From assembly GCA_017469945.1 (NCBI GenBank), contig JAFUFI010000020.1, positions 62,001 to 126,000 of the forward strand: 64,000 nucleotides of DNA. The letters are read 5' to 3'. The DNA is from Lachnospiraceae bacterium (GTDB lineage: Bacteria; Bacillota; Clostridia; Lachnospirales; Lachnospiraceae). The translations under genes were made by a program, and so were the position numbers. Shown piece after piece: positions 59,461 to 64,000 of this stretch. How positions within the stretch are numbered: the first letter of the stretch is position 1; each line of letters opens with the position of its first letter. The notes beneath the pieces are model-generated. The model had not been told where the DNA came from, searched no databases, and worked only from the letters and a program-made list of their open reading frames with translations.

Positions 59461-60573
59461 ATGGATAAAATAAGACTTGGTATAATCGGCGTCGGAAACA
59501 TGGGTACTGGGCACTTAAAGAGCGTTGTTGACGGTGAGTGCCCCCGCATCGAGGTAACTGCGGTTTCAGACATTGTGCCGGAAAAGCTCCGGCGTGCTAA
59601 GGATATCTGCCCTTCGGTGCAGTGCTTTGACGATACGATAGCGATGCTTGACAGCGGCCTTATAGATGCGGCTCTTATCGCGGTTCCGCACTACGACCAT
59701 CCCACCTTTGCCATAGAATGCTTTAAGCGGGGTATACATGTTATGACCGAAAAGCCCGCCGGAGTCTATACCCGCCAGGTTCGCGAGATGAACGAGGCTG
59801 CAAAAAAGGCGGGAGTCGTCTTTGCGATAATGTTTAATCAAAGATCAAATCCCATTTTTGTCAAAGCAAGGGAAATCGTAAGAAGCGGACAGCTGGGAGA
59901 ATTAAAGAGACTTGTCTGGATAATAACAAACTGGTATAGAACCCAGAGCTACTACGATTCCGGATCATGGCGTGCCTCGTGGGACGGGGAAGGCGGCGGA
60001 GTTCTTCTTAACCAGGCTCCCCACAATCTTGACCTCTGGCAGTGGATATTCGGAATTCCCGAAAGAGTAAGAGCATTTTGCTCCTTCGGAAAATACCACC
60101 ATGTTGCAATAGAGGACGATGTAACAATCTACGGCGAGTACGAAAACGGAGCGACTGCGACCTTCATAACAACGACCGGTGAGGCTCCCGGAACGAACCG
60201 CCTGGAGATCTCCGGCGATAAGGGAAAGCTCGTACTCGAAAACGGAACCCTTAAATGGACAAAGCTTAAAACTCCCGAGAGAGAGTTTTGCTTTACAAGC
60301 GAATCCGGATTTGCCTGTCCCGAAACTGAATACGAGGAATTTACCGCACCCGAACCTGACGGACATCCCATACTCCTTAGCAACTTTGCGGATGCGATAC
60401 TTGACAGGGCTCCTCTTATCGCTCCGGGCTATGAAGGGCTTAATTCGCTGTCTATCTCCAATGCGGCGTATGTATCGGCATGGACCGATGACTGGGCCAA
60501 GATACCCGTAAATGAGGAAATATTTGAAAAGCATTTAAATGAGCTTCGGGAAAATGAAAAAAAAACTGTTTAA
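59461..60573 (+). CDS. Gfo/Idh/MocA-family oxidoreductase
   Basis: An NAD(P)-dependent dehydrogenase of sugars or inositol. The Rossmann motif GIIGVGNMGTGH starts at residue 6, TEKPAGVYTRQ carries the catalytic lysine near residue 98, and NQAPHNLDLWQWIFG has the catalytic histidine. At 370 aa it is full length. It lies 60 bp behind the isomerase gene in the same direction. The two probably convert one sugar acid or polyol under control of the AraC protein. Confidence 0.92.
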   Translation: MDKIRLGIIGVGNMGTGHLKSVVDGECPRIEVTAVSDIVPEKLRRAKDICPSVQCFDDTIAMLDSGLIDAALIAVPHYDHPTFAIECFKRGIHVMTEKPAGVYTRQVREMNEAAKKAGVVFAIMFNQRSNPIFVKAREIVRSGQLGELKRLVWIITNWYRTQSYYDSGSWRASWDGEGGGVLLNQAPHNLDLWQWIFGIPERVRAFCSFGKYHHVAIEDDVTIYGEYENGATATFITTTGEAPGTNRLEISGDKGKLVLENGTLKWTKLKTPEREFCFTSESGFACPETEYEEFTAPEPDGHPILLSNFADAILDRAPLIAPGYEGLNSLSISNAAYVSAWTDDWAKIPVNEEIFEKHLNELRENEKKTV

Positions 60574-60582
60574 GAAATAAAC

Positions 60583-60610
60583 AAAATCCGGCAGCCGTAA
60601 AGCTGCCGGA
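60583..60610 (-). terminator. Terminator behind the third CobW gene
   Basis: CCGGCAGC and GCTGCCGG (60588-60609) form a perfect 8-bp stem. On the minus strand it is followed by TTTTGTTT. Confidence 0.7.
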
Positions 60611-60707
60611 GCCCATAGAAAAATTAAGAGAAAGATGGCGGGTAAGGTGGTAGATTGAAACTTACTGCAGTCTGCTAAGCAAATTGTTTCTCCTGTATCT
60701 AAGTAGT

Positions 60708-61637
60708 TTACGAATACATAAGTTCCCTGATCCTGTTTTTATCAAGGCCGGTGCCAATTACGATAAAGACGCCCTGCCCGATGGATATGAGATCAACCAG
60801 GATTTCATGCTTTGTGGCGTTTAACTGATAGCCGCCCTCCTTGTCGCAGACAAAACCTTTGACGCGGATTATATTTCCGTAGCTTTCATCCTCAAAGAGA
60901 GTCTTTATCTTCGCCTTCATCCCTTCGAGATTGTCGGTAAGATCAAGAAAGCATACTGAATCAAACTCCGGACTCTTTCCGGCTGTTATCTTCATATAGT
61001 CATTCGAAAAATACCCGCTGTTTGAAATCGCATTAAAATCTTCATCAGAAAGATCGTCCCAGTCTTTTACTACGTACTTTCCCTTGATCTTGCACATTAT
61101 CTTAGCAGCGGCATTATCTATATGAGCCTTGGTTCTTACTATATTGTCATCGGAAGATAGCTGGACTCTGCTGAGGACTATACTTCCGGCGCTCGCCGCC
61201 TGGGATGCCAAAAAGAAATCTTCCTCGGCATCTCCATTATCCGAAAGATTAGCATTGACAATGGTTATTACGCTTCCGATCTCATACATTCTCTCCAGAG
61301 TATCATCATCCCTTAAAGTATCGAAAAACATATCCATATCAAAGACGCCGGAGGGCTCAACGATGACTCTGTCGTATCCCGTCATAGCCATTGCTATAAG
61401 CTTCGTACGAAATCTCCTCTTTAAACAGTCTTCGTCACAGGCAGCCGCCACCATCTCGAGCTCGCACTTATCGGATCTGAGCTTATTTAAGAGAAGCATA
61501 TCTACATTTACTGCTCCGTAATCATACTCGAGTATTCCGATCTTCAGGCCTTTTGACATCAGATACTTTGCATACTTTATAAGAAATGTTGTTTTCCCGG
61601 ACCCAAGAAAGCCCGTTATCAGATCTATCTTAACCAT
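60708..61637 (-). CDS. CobW-family GTPase, 309 aa
   Basis: The third COG0523-type protein of the window. The P-loop is TGFLGSGKTTF and VIVEPSG stands in the expected place. The C-x-C-C metal site is changed: around residue 65 the chain reads VAAACDEDCLKRR, so metal binding may differ. It has no histidine-rich block. The C-terminal domain (about 210-309) resembles CobW_C, with RVKGFVCDKEGGYQLN. It lies upstream of a terminator and 21 bp after pepT, on the same strand. Confidence 0.85.
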   Translation of the reverse strand: MVKIDLITGFLGSGKTTFLIKYAKYLMSKGLKIGILEYDYGAVNVDMLLLNKLRSDKCELEMVAAACDEDCLKRRFRTKLIAMAMTGYDRVIVEPSGVFDMDMFFDTLRDDDTLERMYEIGSVITIVNANLSDNGDAEEDFFLASQAASAGSIVLSRVQLSSDDNIVRTKAHIDNAAAKIMCKIKGKYVVKDWDDLSDEDFNAISNSGYFSNDYMKITAGKSPEFDSVCFLDLTDNLEGMKAKIKTLFEDESYGNIIRVKGFVCDKEGGYQLNATKHEILVDLISIGQGVFIVIGTGLDKNRIRELMYS

Positions 61638-61658
61638 CGGTTCCTTCTTTAAAAATAT

Positions 61659-62909
61659 TTACATACTTACAAGCTTTATAAGGAGATCGGTAATCTTCTC
61701 CATAGATTCCGCGCAGACATACTCAAATCTTCCGTGGAAATTGTGTCCACCGGCGCAAAGATTCGGACAGGGAAGTCCCATAAACGAAAGTCTCGCTCCG
61801 TCTGTGCCGCCGCGGATGGGCTGGATCTTGGGTACTATATCAAGGTCTTCCATCGCTTTCTTTGCGTTTTCGATAAGGAAGATGTTACCTTCTTCGATCT
61901 TTTCACGCATATTGTAGTACTGGTCTCTGATAGCGATTTCCGCAGTCTTTTCTCCGTACTTGCTGTTTATATATGTGGCTGCATCCCGGATCAGTTTCTT
62001 TTTAGCCTCGAACTTTTCTCTGTTGTGGTCACGGATAATATATTTAAACTCCGCTTCCTCCGTTGTTCCCTTCATATCCGTAAGGTAGAAGAAGCCTTCA
62101 TACCCTTCTGTGAACTGAGGTCTCTCCTGCGCCGGAAGCATAGAATCAAGTTCCATGGCGATACGGCTTGCGTGCTTCATCTTGTTTTTAGCTTCTCCGG
62201 GATGAACGGTTACGCCATGAACCTTTACAGTAACTGCCGCAGCGTTGAAGTTCTCGTATTCCAGCTCTCCGATAGCGCCGCCGTCAACGGTGTATCCGTA
62301 ATCGGCATTCAGTCTGTCCATATCGATATTATCTACGCCGCTTCCGATCTCTTCATCGGGAGTGAAGCAGATTGAGATCTCGCCGTGGGAAACCTCGGGA
62401 TGCTTTATAAGGTAAGATGCTGCTGCCATAATCTCCGCAACTCCCGCCTTATCGTCAGCCCCCAGGAGAGTAGTGCCATCGGTTACTATAAGGCTCTGTC
62501 CGACGTAGGCTTTCATCTCCGGATACTGAGAAGGAGAAAGAGTAAGACCGCTCTCATCACCCAGATATATGTCCCCACCGTCGTAGTTCTCAACAATACG
62601 AGGTTTTACATCCTTTCCCGAAGATTCGGGAGATGTGTCCATATGAGCTATAAGAGCAAGCTTCTTAGAACCGAAGGAAGTTCCCTCCTTTGCATTATTC
62701 GCAGGGATACGGCCGTATACATAGCAGTGCTCCTCGTCAAAATATACACCACTTACTCCGATTTCCTTAAGCTCCTTTTCAAGAAGTCTTCCGAGATTCT
62801 TTTGTTTCTCGCTACTGGGGGATGTGCCGCTTTCCTCATCAGACTGCGTATCTATTACCGCATATCTTAAAAATCTTTCAATTACTTCGCTTCCGTCAAA
62901 CTTTCCCAC
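61659..62909 (-). CDS. pepT: Peptidase T
   Basis: This zinc tripeptidase of the M20 family removes N-terminal residues from tripeptides. The metal ligands are seen in LIAHMDTSPE, LLGADDKAG and FTPDEEIGSG, with the catalytic aspartate and glutamate next to them. The later RGGTDGARLSFMG and CAGGHNFHGRFE motifs are typical of PepT. At 416 aa it is the normal length. Gene order suggests that it shares a transcript with the CobW gene behind it. Confidence 0.96.
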   Translation of the reverse strand: MGKFDGSEVIERFLRYAVIDTQSDEESGTSPSSEKQKNLGRLLEKELKEIGVSGVYFDEEHCYVYGRIPANNAKEGTSFGSKKLALIAHMDTSPESSGKDVKPRIVENYDGGDIYLGDESGLTLSPSQYPEMKAYVGQSLIVTDGTTLLGADDKAGVAEIMAAASYLIKHPEVSHGEISICFTPDEEIGSGVDNIDMDRLNADYGYTVDGGAIGELEYENFNAAAVTVKVHGVTVHPGEAKNKMKHASRIAMELDSMLPAQERPQFTEGYEGFFYLTDMKGTTEEAEFKYIIRDHNREKFEAKKKLIRDAATYINSKYGEKTAEIAIRDQYYNMREKIEEGNIFLIENAKKAMEDLDIVPKIQPIRGGTDGARLSFMGLPCPNLCAGGHNFHGRFEYVCAESMEKITDLLIKLVSM

Positions 62910-62933
62910 TTTAATTACTTCCTTTCAAAAACT

Positions 62934-64000
62934 TTACTGTCTTGTGATCTTTATTACTGCCTTCGCATCTTCGCCGGTTCCGGTTATGCTGATGGTCTCA
63001 ATGGAATACCCAAAATCTTTTCCGGTATCGAACTTTCCACCATCGAAAAATGCTGAGTAATCGTTCATATTAAATGTATTTCCGGCCTTAAAGAAATCAG
63101 AGCTGTTAAGCTTAATTCTGCTTCCCGGAGTTGTAAAGGTATTGGCTTTGCCCGCCTGAATCACTTCAAGCTGATATCTGCCGCTTTCCTTGTAATCATT
63201 TCCATAGTGCGGAGTTCCGATAGGCACTACCTCTTCACTATATATGTCATTTAAAAAGTTTCTAAATTCCATACGGGCATCAACATGATAAATCTGTACA
63301 CCTACCGTATTTTCAAGTCCGAATGCCTTTGCATCATATTTATGAGTACCTACATTTGCAAATAGGTCGACAAGAATATACTCGTCAAAGGGTGTATTCA
63401 TATCTTCTCCCGCCGCGGGAATCGCTATAGCATCGCCGGATGAGGACATGGGAGAAATTGTGTACTCGACCGATTCTCCCGGCTCAAGGCCTTTTACAAT
63501 AGTAGGCTCTATCCATCCGACAGCGTATTTTGAGAATGCATTCCAATCGCCGTACTGGCTAGACTGCATATCGTATTCGCCCACCGCGTCTATTCCGCTG
63601 TATGTTACGTCATAATAGTCGATAAGACCAAGATTATGGCTAAACTCATGGATAAGTGTACTGTTATAAAAATGGTCTGAATGGCAGTACACAACGGAGT
63701 TAAAAGCGGGTAAAACGTCTCCTTCAAAGAAGTATTCGTTCGCACCGTAGGTTGTACTCGTATAAACGGCGCCTTCAAAACTCATTATGGAAAAGCCGTT
63801 GTTTCCGGAGGTATCTCCGTCATTTAAAAAGATAACCGAGTCAAAATAATGATCCCCGTCTAAGTCAAACTTATTCCAGTCCTGATCGGGATAGGTGCTC
63901 TTTAGCCACTCATAGATATCCCAGTAAATAAATTCACCCGTCTGTTCCTTCATTTCCTCGAAGGAATACTGGCAGGGATACCAGTCCGTCATATAAGTTG
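62934..64000 (-). CDS. M6-like secreted metalloprotease, partial
   Basis: The reading frame runs off the window edge, so the N-terminus is missing. The zinc site is complete: LIHEFSHNLGLIDYYD has H-E-x-x-H-x-x-G-x-x-D, as in M6 (immune inhibitor A-like) proteases. Upstream of it, FDLDGDHYFDSVIFLNDG resembles a calcium-binding loop. The later VGEYDMQSSQYGDWNAFSKYAVGWI is also typical of M6. The C-terminal 150 residues are beta-rich. It is probably exported, but the signal peptide cannot be seen. It ends 25 bp before pepT. Confidence 0.8.
   Translation of the reverse strand, partial: TYMTDWYPCQYSFEEMKEQTGEFIYWDIYEWLKSTYPDQDWNKFDLDGDHYFDSVIFLNDGDTSGNNGFSIMSFEGAVYTSTTYGANEYFFEGDVLPAFNSVVYCHSDHFYNSTLIHEFSHNLGLIDYYDVTYSGIDAVGEYDMQSSQYGDWNAFSKYAVGWIEPTIVKGLEPGESVEYTISPMSSSGDAIAIPAAGEDMNTPFDEYILVDLFANVGTHKYDAKAFGLENTVGVQIYHVDARMEFRNFLNDIYSEEVVPIGTPHYGNDYKESGRYQLEVIQAGKANTFTTPGSRIKLNSSDFFKAGNTFNMNDYSAFFDGGKFDTGKDFGYSIETISITGTGEDAKAVIKITRQ

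Noticed and set aside
1..64000. CRISPR arrays or classic restriction and toxin-antitoxin systems
   Set aside because: No regular spaced repeats and no such gene motifs were seen on either strand.

Overview
The window looks like the chromosome of an anaerobic low-to-medium GC Firmicute, most likely a Lachnospiraceae member (Butyrivibrio, Roseburia or Lachnospira type). The signs are a SCIFF ranthipeptide with its radical SAM maturase, fused SecDF, RNase P RNA, a pyrB-pyrI pair, the dgt-dnaG-rpoD-trmK block, ECF-type vitamin uptake, a membrane-anchored GH5 glucanase and many lipoproteins. Genus is an inference. No search could be run.

Layout. 1-3.8 kb: a small unknown gene, a DegV protein and two lipoproteins. 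3.8-15.2 kb: an integrative mobilizable element in the 3' end of tRNA-Leu, bounded by 26-bp direct repeats. It carries a MobV relaxase with a palindrome-rich oriT candidate, an ORF6N/PLD-like protein, a group II intron sitting directly behind a terminator, a four-gene operon of unknown function whose three internal gaps each hold a copy of the same structured RNA element, and a tyrosine integrase. 15.2-24.9 kb: recJ, secDF, a response regulator, SCIFF and its maturase, deoB, nnrDE. 24.98-30.4 kb: a promoter, a cobalamin riboswitch, two proteins with transcobalamin-like C-terminal domains (one also with an alpha/alpha-toroid region, the overall plan of intrinsic factor) and a complete ECF transporter. 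30.5-36.2 kb: trkA-trkH, a DtxR/MntR regulator, a transglutaminase-like protein and a nitroreductase. 36.2-43.2 kb: pyrB-pyrI followed by three tightly coupled envelope genes: a cytidylyltransferase/CobD-like fusion, a CDP-glycerol glycerophosphotransferase and a YidC-sulfatase fusion. 43.3-46.1 kb: two CobW-like GTPases, one with a 108-residue His/Asp repeat, and rnpB. 46.1-54.9 kb: GH5 glucanase, nucleoside kinase, trmK, rpoD, dnaG, dgt. 55-60.6 kb: a solute:sodium symporter, Nudix, Dabb, AraC, a TIM-barrel isomerase and a Gfo/Idh dehydrogenase. 60.7-64 kb: a third CobW GTPase, pepT and the end of an M6-like metalloprotease.

How they fit together. The B12 locus reads as a complete capture-and-import system under direct B12 control. 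Surface lipoproteins would bind the vitamin and hand it to the membrane EcfA/T/S complex. The envelope operon reads as synthesis, activation, polymerisation and membrane transfer of a phosphorylated head group onto a surface polymer. The two adjacent GTPases look like metal (probably zinc) chaperones. The element at 3.8-15.2 kb is mobile but lacks any visible conjugation channel or replication gene, so it would need a helper.

The two most novel signals are the intrinsic-factor-like B12 system and the covarying RNA element repeated in front of three consecutive cargo genes.
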